DNA of 64,000 nucleotides from Turritopsis dohrnii (Eukaryota > Cnidaria > Hydrozoa > Anthoathecata > Oceaniidae): positions 1,674,001 to 1,738,000 of the forward strand of contig BQMF02000015.1 of the NCBI GenBank assembly GCA_027922465.2. Direction: 5' to 3'. This document shows positions 11,506 through 21,883 of this stretch, piece after piece. Each line of letters opens with the position of its first letter. The first letter of the stretch is position 1. The notes beneath the pieces were generated by a model, which was not told the DNA's origin, ran no database searches, and worked only from the letters and a program-made list of their open reading frames with translations. Position numbers and translations under genes: made by a program.

Positions 11506-12413
11506 TACAGAACGAAGTGGTGAGATCGAGACAAATACAACAGTGTGTGTGCTATCCGCTTTCTTGTTTTTCTTTGTTCTAAGTTGGCGCCAAAAACCAT
11601 CACATGAAGAGTGTCAAATTTGTTGTGCTTTCTTCTTGGTTCTGGTTGCATTTGTGGTTTCTGTTCATGTTATTTGATTCTTCAAATCTCCACAATAATG
11701 TAGTTTAGAGATCTTAGGGAGCTTTGCTTAAAAGCCACTAAATTTTCAATTTTGGTTTTGCTGGCAAGATCTGCAGTACATGGCTTATAGATGATAACTG
11801 GAGTATTAGGGCCAGGTACTTGATTATTTTGAAAAGAAATCTTTTACTCAGGTTTCTGATTAATTTTGTTGTATCGCCAGAGTGTTTTGCTTTGTTAACA
11901 TATGAAAGCACAAAATGTCAGTTCTATAGACATATCTCAGCTGGAAAATATATATCTGTTCTAGCATGAGTTTCCATTGATTTTCATTTATTGCAATTTG
12001 CCGTAACCACAAGCATTCGTTTAACGCCTTCACTTATATTTGTTTTTTTTTCTTCTATTAGGCATGCGTCAATATTGACGTAAAAATATACTTTTCTTGT
12101 CAATTAAAGTTAACTATCAACTTCTATGACTATTCGCTGTTTTCGTCGTTTTTCTTACTTGATTGGGACGGATACCGGGATTTGTTTATAATGACTTCAA
12201 AAGTCATTACAATGTTATAACATTTTGATGTTGTTAATACAACGTAGATTAGCGAAATTTAACGTTGTCCTGATGTAACTTTCTAACGTTATACTAACGT
12301 TAGTATTTGACGTTAAAAAAAGACTTCCATTCTAACCAACCACTAACGTTACCACAACGGAAAAATAACGTAACATTAACGTAAGTATAACGTTTGGTGC
12401 CTGCTGGGATAGG

Positions 12414-13530
12414 TTGAAATCGTAGACACAGGGGTAAAGGTTTCGCGTCTACCCTCAGATCGATATCTCGACAATAAACTTTTGGAATATGGACTAAAGT
12501 TCTGTTCTTTATACGATTTACTTCTCTTTTCCTTCTTAGATGCGCCTGACTTTACAGCCTTAGCAATTTGTTTATCGTCATTTTCATCAGACGCAAGCTC
12601 GTAACTTAGGGGCTGATCATATGGAAACGAGCCAGCCCGGCAAGCGGGCTGACTTAATTTGTGCGATTATATGGAACAATTTCAATTTTTTCTGGAAGCG
12701 GGCAACTCAGTACATATCGCGCAGGAAATTCTTAAAGTTATTGAAATTTCAAGATGGCTGATTGTTTATCCAAAACGAAAGTGCTACAAAAAATTATTCG
12801 TTTGCTTTCGTTGTTTACTATGCTCACTCTACAGCTAAATGGACTGCTATTTTTTGTTATACGTTATACCAAAAACACTTAAACGAGAAAATGTTACTAC
12901 ATTATGGAAATAAACGTTCCCTGTATCTGAAAAATTTGAGAAAAAAACGTTCAACTGAGCATGCGCGTAACCTTTATTTCTATCCCATGAACCGGGCTGG
13001 CCCGGTAAAAAGCGATTACATGGCAAAAACAGTAAGCGAGCCAGCCCGCTTAGCGAGCCAGCCCGTTTCCATATAATCACTAAAATAAAATTAATTGACT
13101 TTATCAAGGAAGGTGGGCTGGCCCATTTACCGAGCTAGCCCGCTTGCTGGGCTGGCCCGCCTCATATAATCAGTCCCTTAAATATTCGTTAACGGTAAGC
13201 CAATCTTCCCTATAGGCTAATCTTGTCACTTTCATTCTTTTAAGAGCAAGCTTTTTACCTTTCCTGCACAAAGTTCTTCGGTAGCCTCATCGAAACACTC
13301 CAACACCTCCTGTTGATGGTCGTACATTTTTATATTACCATTTTTTCGAAAGTTTTTCTTTCATTTTAGATTTCATCTTCTCAAGATGGAATTTTTGGCC
13401 TTCAGTGCCTTTGAGGCGGCTTGCTCCGTCGCCTTTGCTGCTGTTTCTGCAAAAGACGATTGGAAACGGTCCATAGCAGCTTCGATAAGTCCAGTCTTCT
13501 TTTGTGATGGACATGGTGAATTGTAACTTT
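12414..13530 (-). pseudogene. DIRS gag-like coding remnant (two segments around a MITE)
   Basis: Minus-strand coding is visible at 13530-13195, with RFQSSFAETAAKATEQAASK and a basic segment. It resumes at 12600-12414 with YELASDENDDKQIAKAVKSG, then a basic Ser/Arg-rich stretch ending STISTY next to the 9337-12408 insertion. The MITE at 12609-13177 separates the two parts. Low complexity and internal stops make exact ends uncertain. Confidence 0.55.
12609..13177. mobile_element. Harbinger-like MITE rich in palindromic GCCAGCCCG motifs
   Basis: The terminal inverted repeats begin GGGGCTGATCATATG on the left and, in complement, GGGACTGATTATATG on the right. Both edges are flanked by TTA, the usual PIF/Harbinger target. 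Inside, the words GAGCCAGCCCG and CGGGCTGGCCC recur at about 12630, 12990, 13035, 13055 and 13130. These include a second, inner terminus-like copy near 13040-13080, suggesting a nested or partly duplicated element. It encodes no protein. Confidence 0.7.
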
Positions 13531-13540
13531 GACTGTCGAA

Positions 13541-14200
13541 AACTACGCTAGGTTAAACTTGTTTAAACTTGTTAAACTTGTTTAAAAACGTCTACATCTG
13601 CAAAAGTGACTGCCAAATTTAAGATCAAGACCTCGTTCTTTGTGCAAACCTTCCAAATTTTTCTAGAAATGTGAATTTGGTAACATATTTAAGTATGAAA
13701 TTTTTCAAAAAAAAAAAAAAATTCAACTATGGTTGTTTTTTTTTTTTGAAAAGGTGTTAATTAGAGCACAACGACATACGTGTGTGAACAAGCCATGTTT
13801 TTTTTGTTTAAACACCTAACCATGGATGCTAATTTCGCTAAAAGTGACTCAATTAAAAACGCCTATAACTTTCTTTAAAAGAAAAATTGACAGCTCAACA
13901 AAATAACTTGTGGCTGAAAGCTGATAGCTAGGCAATAAAAGTAACAAGAATAAACATTTTCTGACACTTTAATGCCTAAAACATTTACTATTTTTTCCAT
14001 TTATTTCGTAATACTTTTCGCATGTACTTCATTCTCGAAACGATAGTCTTATTGTTTGAAAACACACAAATATTTCACGCAAGTATGGATTTCTTATTGT
14101 TTAAAATTGATTTCCGAAAAGGCAGTTTTAGCAAATCTAGAGGGCTAAAAATCCAAAGATTTTCCTGGCCCGTCATCCCTAACCATTAGATACTAAAAAT
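13541..14200. other. Non-coding DNA
   Basis: AT-rich, with A and T homopolymers near 13710-13750. I see no gene, RNA or clear repeat. Confidence 0.35.
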
Positions 14201-14336
14201 ATGGGCCCCCTAATATTTATTTCGTGTCTACGGCACTGGAAGTGTAATGACAACAAATGAAAAGTCACCAGCGGAATTCGAACCCAGACCTCTGGCATGA
14301 ATTCTGTGAGCGATAACCACAACACTACGGCGCCTT
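14200..14336 (-). mobile_element. tRNA-derived SINE
   Basis: On the minus strand the sequence starts GGCGCCGTAGTGTTG, has an A-box-like GTGGTTATCGCTC and a B box GGGTTCGAATTC (14274-14285), and continues into a non-tRNA body. The acceptor ends do not pair as in a functional tRNA, so this is a pol-III-type SINE and not a tRNA gene. Confidence 0.6.
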
Positions 14337-14369
14337 GACATGTGTTATTTATTTCATATAAAATCTCGA

Positions 14370-15336
14370 TACGATTTAATATTGGATAATCGAGCCCAGA
14401 CGTTGGGGCCGATGAGCCTAATGTTGGGGAGAAACGTCCCTTGTTTGAAGATACAGGTGAGGAAACCGAAATCGAAGTGTCTTTCAAACGACCACGCTTC
14501 GAGGCTCTAAGTGAAGAGCGAATAAAATGAATATGAGCTACCATCGGAACTGGCGGATTATCTGAATAAATATATGGGAAAATTTATTCCCGATAAAGAT
14601 GTTGAGTACAGTGTGCTAACTATTAATCCTGTCCTTGCAAATGTTGCAAAACCTCAGAAACTGGACGAGTGTTTTCAGGACCTTCTGGAAGAGAAGAAAC
14701 GTAGACTGGAGATGATGGGATGAAGGATTGGAGAAGGTGCAACAAAAAGTGGTCAACATTTGTGGATCTTTGCACAGGGCTTGGTATGCTGTAGAAGCAT
14801 CACCAGACCAACCTGGACAGAACATAAATCTATCGATAAAAAAATGTCCAAAGGGTTGCAGCAAACGATCATGCTTGTTGGTCAAGCTCCAACTCTATTA
14901 CGTACCATCGCCGTTTGAATGTGTTAACAGCAATAATGCCTGATTAAAAAAAGCAAAAACAACTTTGCGTGAGCAAAGTATTATATTAGAGATGAAGGAT
15001 GGTGATCAACATCATTTGTTTGGTGCAAAGTTTCAGCAACATATAATTGATACAGCCAAAGCCAAGAAAAAATCTCTGCAGGTTTACAATGCTGGCAAAC
15101 AAAGGTCAAGCAGTAAGAGTTATGCAATTATTGCAAAAGGGTATACGAAACAGCCCTTTCGGAGGGGCCCTCCATTTGAGCCGAAGGGGAATGGAGGGCA
15201 ACACACCAATTTTCGGCAATCATCAAAGCTTGTTGGGCAAAGAAACCCTCAAAAGCGTCAGTCATGTCGATGTTATTCTTGTGTTGAATTTCCGAGCGAA
15301 ATTTTCTTCCAGGTGGACGTGATTTTGTTAACTTAA
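14370..15336 (+). pseudogene. Degenerate gag-like protein of a cnidarian retroelement
   Basis: Plus-strand coding is broken by stops and frameshifts but continuous in sense: an acidic segment (EKRPLFEDTGEE-like), then ELPSELADYLNKYMGKFIPDK, a Leu-rich middle, a RRLNVLTAIMPD segment, and a MKDGDQHHLFGAKFQQHI stretch ending in a Gly/Arg/Pro-rich tail (FRRGPPFEPKGNGG). This layout resembles the first ORF of DIRS-like elements in cnidarian genomes. That assignment is from memory of the pattern and is moderate. No RT follows. Confidence 0.5.
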
Positions 15337-15715
15337 GATAAGTTGGCCATTAAGGGTTGTTTAGGAATTTGTGTGCCATTTTTACTAAGGAAAGTGAGAT
15401 CATTTCTTTGATTGGTAGCCATTGTTCCCATGAGCAATACGTTTCCGTATTTAATTCTCGAAAGGATCAGAGCTTGAGCAAGTGACTTTCGAAGACGAAA
15501 GTCGGCAGATCTTTTGAAGATTTTCAAGACTTCAAGGTTGAGTAACAACACTGCGTTATTGAGTTGATATGACCTCTCCATGTCAGATGTTGATGGAAAC
15601 ACACTCCTAAGATTTTAATATTGGTGATGTGATCAAGTTTATGATTTTGGCTATTGATTTGCATCACTTCGTTTTGGAGACTTTTATGCATTTGTGAAGT
15701 CGAGAAAAGAATCAC
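15333..15715 (-). pseudogene. LINE post-RT fragments
   Basis: Two overlapping frames (15715-15524 and 15602-15333) carry the segment after the RT palm: NHKLDHITNIKILGVCFHQHLTWRGHI, then LRKSLAQALILSRIKYGNVLL. These are the usual thumb-region motifs, frameshifted relative to each other. Confidence 0.7.
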
Positions 15716-15733
15716 CTTCGTCTTCTTGCTATC

Positions 15734-16192
15734 TCAATAAAGGTTCTTATCTTCCGACCAGGTGTTCACCTCGTTCATTTCCTGTTGCATTTTGTTGATG
15801 GTCTGGGGCAGGTCGACGACCTTCGAGTGTCGTAGCAGGGTCGAATCATCAGCGTAAACTAGATAGGTGCTTTCACCAATGGAAGAGATAGTGTTGACGT
15901 AAAGGTCAAAGAGAACTGGTCCTAAAATACTGCCTTGTGGAACCCCAAATTCCACCCGAAGAAGACCCGATGACTTGTCGTCGATTTTTACAAATTGTTG
16001 CCGATTAGACAGGTATTCTTTGAAAAGGAGCAGTAGTTTCCGTGAAAAACCTAGACGACGGAGCTCCATTAAGAGGGTTCTATAATCCACCGTGTCGAAT
16101 GCTTTTGAGAAGTCAGCTAAAATGGCAAGTGTGACCTCTCCTTTACGCATTGCACTCAGGATGTCTTCTTTCAGTTTCATAAGAATCATCAT
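15734..16192 (-). pseudogene. LINE reverse transcriptase palm fragment
   Basis: Block A is LADFSKAFDTVDYRTLL, block B FGVPQGSILGPVLFDLYV, and the catalytic box LVYADDSTLL is intact. The frame overlaps the upstream finger fragment by 4 nt in another frame, so a single frameshift separates an otherwise well-preserved RT. Confidence 0.85.
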
Positions 16193-16785
16193 CGTTGAGT
16201 GACCTTTTCTGAAACCAGATCGGCTACCTGTTGTAAGATTACGCGTTCAAACGCTTTAGATAATATTGGTAGAACACTGATGGGTCGGTATTCGGAGAGA
16301 GATCTTGGATTGTTGACTTTTGAAACAGGACAAATGCGACTAATCTTCCACTCGATTGGCACTGATGAGGTGTTGATGCAGGTATTAATGATGTGTGTCA
16401 GGGGTGATGCAAGATGTTCAGCCATAGGTTTGATGAATCTTGAAGGGATGTTGTCGTAGCCAGTTGAGCACTCTGATCTCAGACCTTTTATCGCTTTCAG
16501 GACGTCATCGTGGGTTACGTTTTGCAGGTTGTAGATATTGGCTTTTCCAAAAAGATTGTAAATGAACTCATTTGTTAAATGTTCAGCTATTTTCCCAGTC
16601 GTGCGGATTGCGGTTTGGTTGAAGAAATGCTTAACTTTCTTAGGATCGACTTTCACGGACGTTGGATTTGGATGGAAAATTTTATTGATGACTTTCCATG
16701 TTTCGGTGTAGTTTTTATTCAATAGCAGCTTTTTCATGAAAGTTCTTTTCGTTTCCTTAATGTTTTGTTTCAGTTTGTTTCTCAC
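16189..16785 (-). pseudogene. LINE linker and RT finger fragment
   Basis: The frame shows a basic linker (KETKRTFMKKLLLNKNY..WKVINKIFH), then the RT entry motifs SECSTGYDNIPSRFIKP and LSEYRPISVLPILSKAFER. It joins the palm fragment at 16192 after a frameshift. Confidence 0.82.
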
Positions 16786-17189
16786 TAATTTCAGTTTCTC
16801 ATGAGTAGTTTCGTTTGGATTTTTCTGTATTCAGTTCTCGCACGATTTCGTTGACGTTGGAGATCAGTGATATTTAGATTTTCATCCATGGAGTGGTGCA
16901 TGTCTTGAAATGCACTCTGTGATAAGATTGTTGAGGACATTGACCTTGTCTGAGACTTCTTCAAATACGTAAACAATGTTGAGTGGAAGTGAATTAAAAT
17001 CTTTTATATACTCCATCATGTCAAGATTTCGTTCATCTCTCTCAAAGAGAAGCTCTGTATGTAATGATGAGTAATCTTGTTAGTTATACATTGTCAGGTG
17101 GATAATTAAATATCAACCTTTCTTGGAAGAGAAATAAAACGTTCTACTTTTATGTAGTGCTCAAGATAATTCATGGTAAACTTACAATC

Positions 17190-17350
17190 TTACAATCTAC
17201 ATATCTTTACATCGCAAAGTCTCAATGGGTCCAATGAAAGGTTCGAGATAACGAGATTTATAGCGGGCTGTAAATGCAGATGGGACCAAGATGTTTGTTC
17301 GAGATAGGTTCGAGATGTATGTTTGAGATAACGAGAGTCAAATGCATGTA
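17190..17350. repeat. GTTCGAGATA-motif cluster
   Basis: GTTCGAGATAACGAG, GTTCGAGATAG, GTTCGAGATG and GTTTGAGATAACGAG lie within about 100 bp. The same core occurs in the hairpin at 2490-2542 and near 705. It is probably part of a dispersed repeat; I cannot name the family. Confidence 0.5.
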
Positions 17351-17674
17351 ATGTCGAACTTCCAGTCGACAAAATGGTCAAAAAGACACTTTTGACACTT
17401 TTGAAATAGTCTGTATACTTCTATATTTCTCTGCCTACTCCTTAGCATTTTTTTAAACAAACTTGCCTATTGGGTTAATGTTAAGAAAATCTGCTGAATT
17501 TGAATTCAACTGTAATCTTTTGTTTACTCCTTGCTTAAACTTCGTTGTTATCGAAAACACCAACAGACTGTAGTATCCATGGATACTCATGTTTTCGGCA
17601 GTCTCGTTCAACCCACCTACATTTCACACTGACCACAAAAGCTAAAAATTATATTATAACTCTGACCATGGATA

Positions 17675-17940
17675 ATGCAACTTGTGATGTGTTGTTTCAG
17701 ATATTACCCTTTGATCTGGATGTTTTGTTCCAAAGGCGATACAAAAACGACAGCGATCAATCAGGTAAGGGCACTACGGGCGTTACATCTAGACTTTACT
17801 ACTCCAGGTAACAATGTATTGAGAACCTATGGCGTTGAGTCAGTTAACAAGCCGAATCTCAGGTTATTAGCGACAGAAATCAACAAATCTGTGAACTGTT
17901 TCAATCCTGAGGTTACGCAAGTTGCACCAAATCTGCCACA
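17675..17940 (+). pseudogene. LINE C-terminal fragment related to the 40.6-44.9 kb element
   Basis: The plus-strand frame includes NQVRALRALHLDF followed by LRTYGVESVNKPNLRLLATEI and NCFNPEV. This aligns by eye with the stretch RRAIRAVYLDFSTSSDELFE..HRRNLELLLIEVYKTVNHLNPE in the C-terminus of the LINE ending at 44731. It is a short, degraded fragment. Confidence 0.65.
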
Positions 17941-18202
17941 TTTTGTTAGCAGTTGTTGTTGTTACATGTACCCACAAAATTGAAGCGGAACACAACTTCA
18001 CTGGTATATAGATCTGAAATTCTATGAACATCTTCCTTCTTTCATAAAGCTTGGTTTCCACTATGAGTTAACTTGAGTTAACTTGAGCTGGTTTATTTTT
18101 CTAAACCATGAGTTAATTTTTTGTTTACATAAGCCTAATTAAATATGCATAGTTTCCACTATGAATACGTGAGTTATTTCAATCTGTTTCATATAACGCA
18201 AG

Positions 18203-19604
18203 ATGTTCAATGACAACAGTAGTTCTGATGATGAATTAGATGAAATGCTATTACAGCTGATTATTTTACGAAGGAGGAGATTGCGAAAAAGAACTGCAGT
18301 AAATAAAACACGAAAGACACCAAGATTTTGGGTGCGAAATATATTTCAGGAAAGAGAAAGTTTAGGTGAATATCATCGTTTGGTTGACGAGTTGCGCAGA
18401 TGTGATCGGGAGTACTTTTTCAAGTAAGTCTTATGCCCCTTGATGCAAACTCTGTCGAATACGGACGTTTTTACTATCATCTTTCTTTATTATCTCTTTC
18501 AGATACTTTAGAATGACACCCGAGCGCTTTCAACATTTGTTTGGCCTTGTTCGTGTTTATATCGAAAAAGAGGATACAAAATTCAGAAAGGCTATCCCTG
18601 CGGCAGAGAGACTTGCTATAACATTACGCTACTTGGCTACAGGTGATTCGCAGCAATCTCTAAGCTTTTCCTTCAGGGTTGGAAAAGCTACGATCAGCAA
18701 AATCGTTGCTGAAACATCTGATGCTATCTACAACGTCCTCAAAGAAAACTACCTCTCGCCACCTAAAACCAAAGAAGAATGGCTCAAGATCGCTCAAGAT
18801 TTTAAAGAAAAATGGAATATGCCAAATACGATTGGTTGCATCGATGGGAAACACGTGCATATGGAATGTCCTAAGCTCTCAGGAACACTGTACTACAACT
18901 ACAAGGGCTTCTACAGTATGGTGCTAATGGCTGTCTGTGACGCGAATTATTGTTTTACGTTGATAGACATTGGCCAGTGCGGAAGCAATAATGATAGCGG
19001 TGTGTTAGTGGCTTCAAAGATGGGCGAGCTATTCGACGATGATAAAATGAATCTTCCGCCAAAGTCAAGCATATCAGAATCTTATGATTGTGAGCTTCCA
19101 TACTTTTTATTAGGGGACGAGATTTTTCCCCTGAAACCTTGGCTGATGCGACCATACCCGGGAAAGAATGCAAATGAAGAGGAGCGTATTTACAATTACC
19201 GTCACTCGCGTGCGCGCCGCTGCATCGAAAATGCATTTGGCATACTGTCAGCACGCTGGAGGATATTTCAAAGACCAATTAGGGCGACTGTGGAACATGT
19301 TGAAAGCTATACATTAGCATGTTTAGCCTTGCATAATTACCTGCGTCTAACTAACAATGGTAGTTATTCTGCTGGAGGATTTACAGACTCTGAAGATAGC
19401 AGTGGAGATATAGTTCCAGGTGAATGGAGATCATTGCATGGCAGAAACAACGCATTCGAAGATTTACCTCCAGTTCGTGGATCGCGTATTGCAAAAGACA
19501 CATTGGAAATTCGTTCCGAATTAAGAAAATATTTAAATAGTGAGGAAGGGAGCCTTCTCTGGCAATGGGATTACATCAGACGCACCTCCCATTATGCAGT
19601 GTAA
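18203..19604 (+). CDS. Harbinger transposase (DDE_Tnp_4 nuclease), two exons
   Basis: Exons 18203-18423 and 18503-19604 join across a GTAAGT...TTTCAG intron. They restore REYFFKYFRMTPERFQHL, the conserved N-terminal helix region of Harbinger nucleases, and give 440 aa. The catalytic triad is visible: first Asp in GCIDGKHVHMECP, second in GSNNDSGVL, and Glu in RRCIENAFGILSARWRIF. An acidic then Arg-rich N-terminus precedes a helical domain. The protein would cut and join the AGCTTGG ends at TAA sites, normally imported and guided by the Myb-like partner encoded convergently. A candidate AATAAA lies at 19665-19670. The gene shows no lesion. Confidence 0.92.
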
Positions 19605-19687
19605 ATAACTATATCTTTTGAAAAATCCTAAGTTATAAACAGATGCATGTGAAACAAGTCAAAGAATAAACCTATAAAAAGTTCTCA

Positions 19688-20683
19688 TCAGTTGGTTGAA
19701 TTCATCCATGGGTTAGGCGTTTGGGGTGGAGAAGAAAACGTTGCTGGTACGCCTTGTTGGTAGCTTTCATTCTGTTGACTGGAAAAGGAACACATTTGCC
19801 TTTCCATTACGGCCATCTGATGTTTCATTACAATGTTCCTAATTTCGCCCTTAGTTATGCATCTTTCGTAAGAGGGTAGTTGTTTTAAATCGAGGGCTAG
19901 AGCTTGTGCAAATAGCTCCTCGCTATCAGGCTGGATTTTTCTATCAGCGTATCTTCTTTGCTCGCTCTTTTCATAGCGCTCACTCATTTTTTTCATCAGC
20001 GAAAATTCCATTTCCTCAATCAAATTTTCCTTGGCGGCTCCTTGCAGCTTTCTTTTTTTTGGTGGCAGATCAGACCGTTTTTTTGGCAGGCTTTGAGTCT
20101 GAAGCTGTATCATTTCATCATTTACATCACCACCTACGGTTTCGGTAATGTCATCGTCACTGTCAATCAAACTATGGATTTCCTCATTTTTTCTTTCTTC
20201 TTCCTCCGGAACTTCCTTGCTGCTTTCATTCTGCACGAGTGATGATGGTGGCAGGTTATTTCGGCCGTCTCGAGGTTGAACGAATTTTTCGAGCCAGCTT
20301 AAAAACCGATATTGGTTATAACCTTTTTCTGCCCTCTCGTAAGCCTTGGTCGAAGTGCCTGATTTATTTGCATCTTTTAGCTCCCTCTTCTTCCTCAAGT
20401 ACTTTTTTTTCAAAGTTGCAAAATAAGCTTGAGCTTTCTTGCCTAAAATACAAATGAAGCATGAAATACGGTTGTCTTTTTCAATTTAGTATTAATGAAA
20501 AATTTTTATGGAAAGATACACACCATCTTCAACAAAGTCCAGAGCTTCTGCCACCTCTTTCCATGCGTTCTGAACGACATCTCTCTCCTTGTACGCCTTA
20601 GTTGTTTTATCATATAAACAAGGAAACAACTTAACCTTCTCACTCAATCTTTCTTCTTCAATTAAAGCTAGAATGGTCGCCAT
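19688..20683 (-). CDS. Harbinger accessory protein with MADF/Myb-SANT-like domain, two exons
   Basis: Exons 20524-20683 and 19688-20442 join in phase 1 across a GT..AG intron to give 304 aa. Residues about 5-75 form a MADF/Myb-like domain (LIEEERLSEKVKLFPCLYDK, AWKEVAEAL, then KKAQAYFATLKKKYLRKKRE). This is followed by an acidic Ser/Asp/Glu linker (IDSDDDITE), a basic KKRSDLPPKKRKL stretch suitable as a nuclear signal, and a helical C-terminus with a BESS-like region (LFAQALALDLKQLP) that may mediate self-association. In described Harbinger systems this protein binds the transposon ends and the transposase. It is encoded tail-to-tail with the transposase, 83 bp apart. Confidence 0.88.
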
Positions 20684-20953
20684 ATTTATTTCCTACTACG
20701 TGAGCGTACACTCGTAAAGTTAACTTATTCATTCAAAACATTTCATCTCATTCGACACTTCAGAAACATGCTGCAAGTAGTCGGAATCGGTTTTGTTTCC
20801 AAGATCAAGTTAACTCATGGTTTAATTTGATAAAAAACGCGAGTTAAAATTTTTGAGCTGGTTCTGAAGATGTTTCCACTTGAGTTAACTTTCTAAACCA
20901 CAAATTCTAGCTCAAGTTAACTCAAGTTAACTCATAGTGGAAACCAAGCTTAA

Positions 20954-21526
20954 AGGAAAAAGAATCTCTATTTGAATTCCGAGCTACATTCAGGTTTTAT
21001 TGTCATTGTCAAATTTGTGCAACATACTTAGCTGTATTTCTTGCACATTATGTTATAATTATTTTTGCCAATATATACTATCTTAAATTAATTTAAAGAT
21101 ATTGTAAAATGTCAAAAATTAAATGAAATTCTAGTTTACTTAGAAAATTTCGTGTCTGACGTACACACAGAATAAGTCAAAATTTAAAATTAAACTTTCC
21201 TAAATTTTACTGTGGTGGCATAATTTAATAGGGATTTGACAGTGAACTTTGAATGCGTCGTGTGTGACGTATACACAGATATTATAAGTCAAGCCAATTG
21301 TTTCTGTAGCCTCCAATTCTTACAGCCATTTTGCCTTAAACAAACTATTGAAACCAATTCCAGATAAATTTATAAAGGTAGATATTTTAACTTGATTTGT
21401 TTTTAATCTGGAATTGACAAAATTTTAGCATAAATCGAACAACAAGCCTGTATGTGGCTAAAAAATGTTTTACTCTTTAGAAAATTGGGGAAGAAGACAA
21501 AAACTGAAAGTAATGAAAATGGCACA
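20954..21526. other. Non-coding spacer with a diverged direct repeat
   Basis: No gene is seen. Two similar stretches, TCGTGTCTGACGTACACACAG near 21150 and CGTGTGTGACGTATACACAG near 21260, are about 108 bp apart, each followed shortly by AAGTCAA. Confidence 0.4.
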
Positions 21527-21606
21527 GGCTTTACTTAGCATAAAAGTGCAATATATCTACAAACGAGGCTTTATTTAGCATAAAAGTGCAATATATCCAC
21601 AAACGT
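21527..21606. repeat. 40-bp tandem duplication
   Basis: Two adjacent copies of a 40-bp unit (GGCTTTAyTTAGCATAAAAG...) differ at two or three positions. They lie just past the 3' end of the Ig-receptor gene. The second copy contains AATAAA on the minus strand (21570-21575), a plausible polyadenylation signal about 310 nt beyond the stop codon. Confidence 0.75.
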
Positions 21607-21883
21607 TTTTGGTCACATGAATACATGGAGAAAAATTTTCTCTAAAAACGTAAAAGAGAGAATGCTTTCTCTTTTTAAAGGATCAAATTACTGTAGCATT
21701 ACTCAAGCATCGTTTTAAATTGAAAATAAGAGGCGAACATAGTATGTATAAAACATGTATCTTTAAATAAGTTCAAGTTTATAGTGTCTAAACTTGCGTT
21801 CAAAACCAGTCGTTTGCAGTTAGTGACAGATGACAGAGCATTGTGTGATTTCCTTTTAAAACTAATGTTCACAAACTCTCGTT
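21607..21883. other. 3' untranslated/flanking DNA of the receptor gene
   Basis: No independent gene. It contains the downstream region of the minus-strand receptor ORF, with the candidate AATAAA just beyond, in the tandem repeat. Confidence 0.4.

Larger units (their letters stand above)
9337..12408. mobile_element. 3.07-kb TIR element with AACGTT-rich subterminal arrays, AT-flanked
   Basis: The termini CCCAGCAGGCACC and its complement GGTGCCTGCTGGG are perfect over 13 bp and each is flanked outside by AT. The first and last roughly 190 bp are packed with AACGTTA-type hexamer repeats in both orientations. The only transposase fragment inside belongs to a nested pogo-like element, so this copy has no enzyme of its own. 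An AT target duplication is known for ISL2EU-type elements, which is a possible affiliation. A 3-bp AGG duplication is an alternative reading. Confidence 0.75.
7323..13530 (-). mobile_element. DIRS-type (tyrosine recombinase) retrotransposon, interrupted by two insertions
   Basis: Minus-strand pieces occur in DIRS order. Gag-like coding is at 13195-13530 and 12414-12600, a CCHC zinc knuckle at about 9278-9326, reverse transcriptase and RNase H at 9190-7824, and the end of a tyrosine recombinase at 7544-7323. A 3,072-bp TIR element (9337-12408) sits just before the zinc knuckle codons, and a 569-bp MITE (12609-13177) splits the gag-like part. Stops and frameshifts show that the element is dead. 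The termini (split direct or inverted repeats in this order) are not resolved. Confidence 0.8.
15333..16990 (-). mobile_element. Second degenerate LINE (jockey/CR1-like), 5'-truncated
   Basis: Minus-strand fragments at 16976-16791, 16785-16189, 16192-15734, 15715-15524 and 15602-15333 read as one LINE ORF2 from the linker through the RT to the post-RT region. They are broken by stops and frameshifts. No endonuclease domain is visible. The sequence differs clearly from the LINE at 52-2456, so it is a separate family. Confidence 0.82.
18048..20950. mobile_element. Complete PIF/Harbinger transposon with TAA target duplication
   Basis: Near-perfect 42-bp terminal inverted repeats begin AGCTTGGTTTCCACTATGAG and contain two copies of GAGTTAACTT. 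They are flanked by TAA at 18045-18047 and 20951-20953. Inside are two convergent genes, each with one intron and no stop: the DDE transposase (plus strand) and the MADF/Myb-like partner protein (minus strand). Both are required for Harbinger movement in characterised systems. The intact frames and matching ends suggest a young and possibly autonomous copy. Confidence 0.93.

Noticed and set aside
12762..13076. 104-aa plus-strand and 86-aa minus-strand ORFs
   Set aside because: They lie inside the palindromic MITE and reflect its repeat words.
18660..19278. Minus-strand ORFs across the Harbinger transposase
   Set aside because: Shadows of the intact plus-strand exon.
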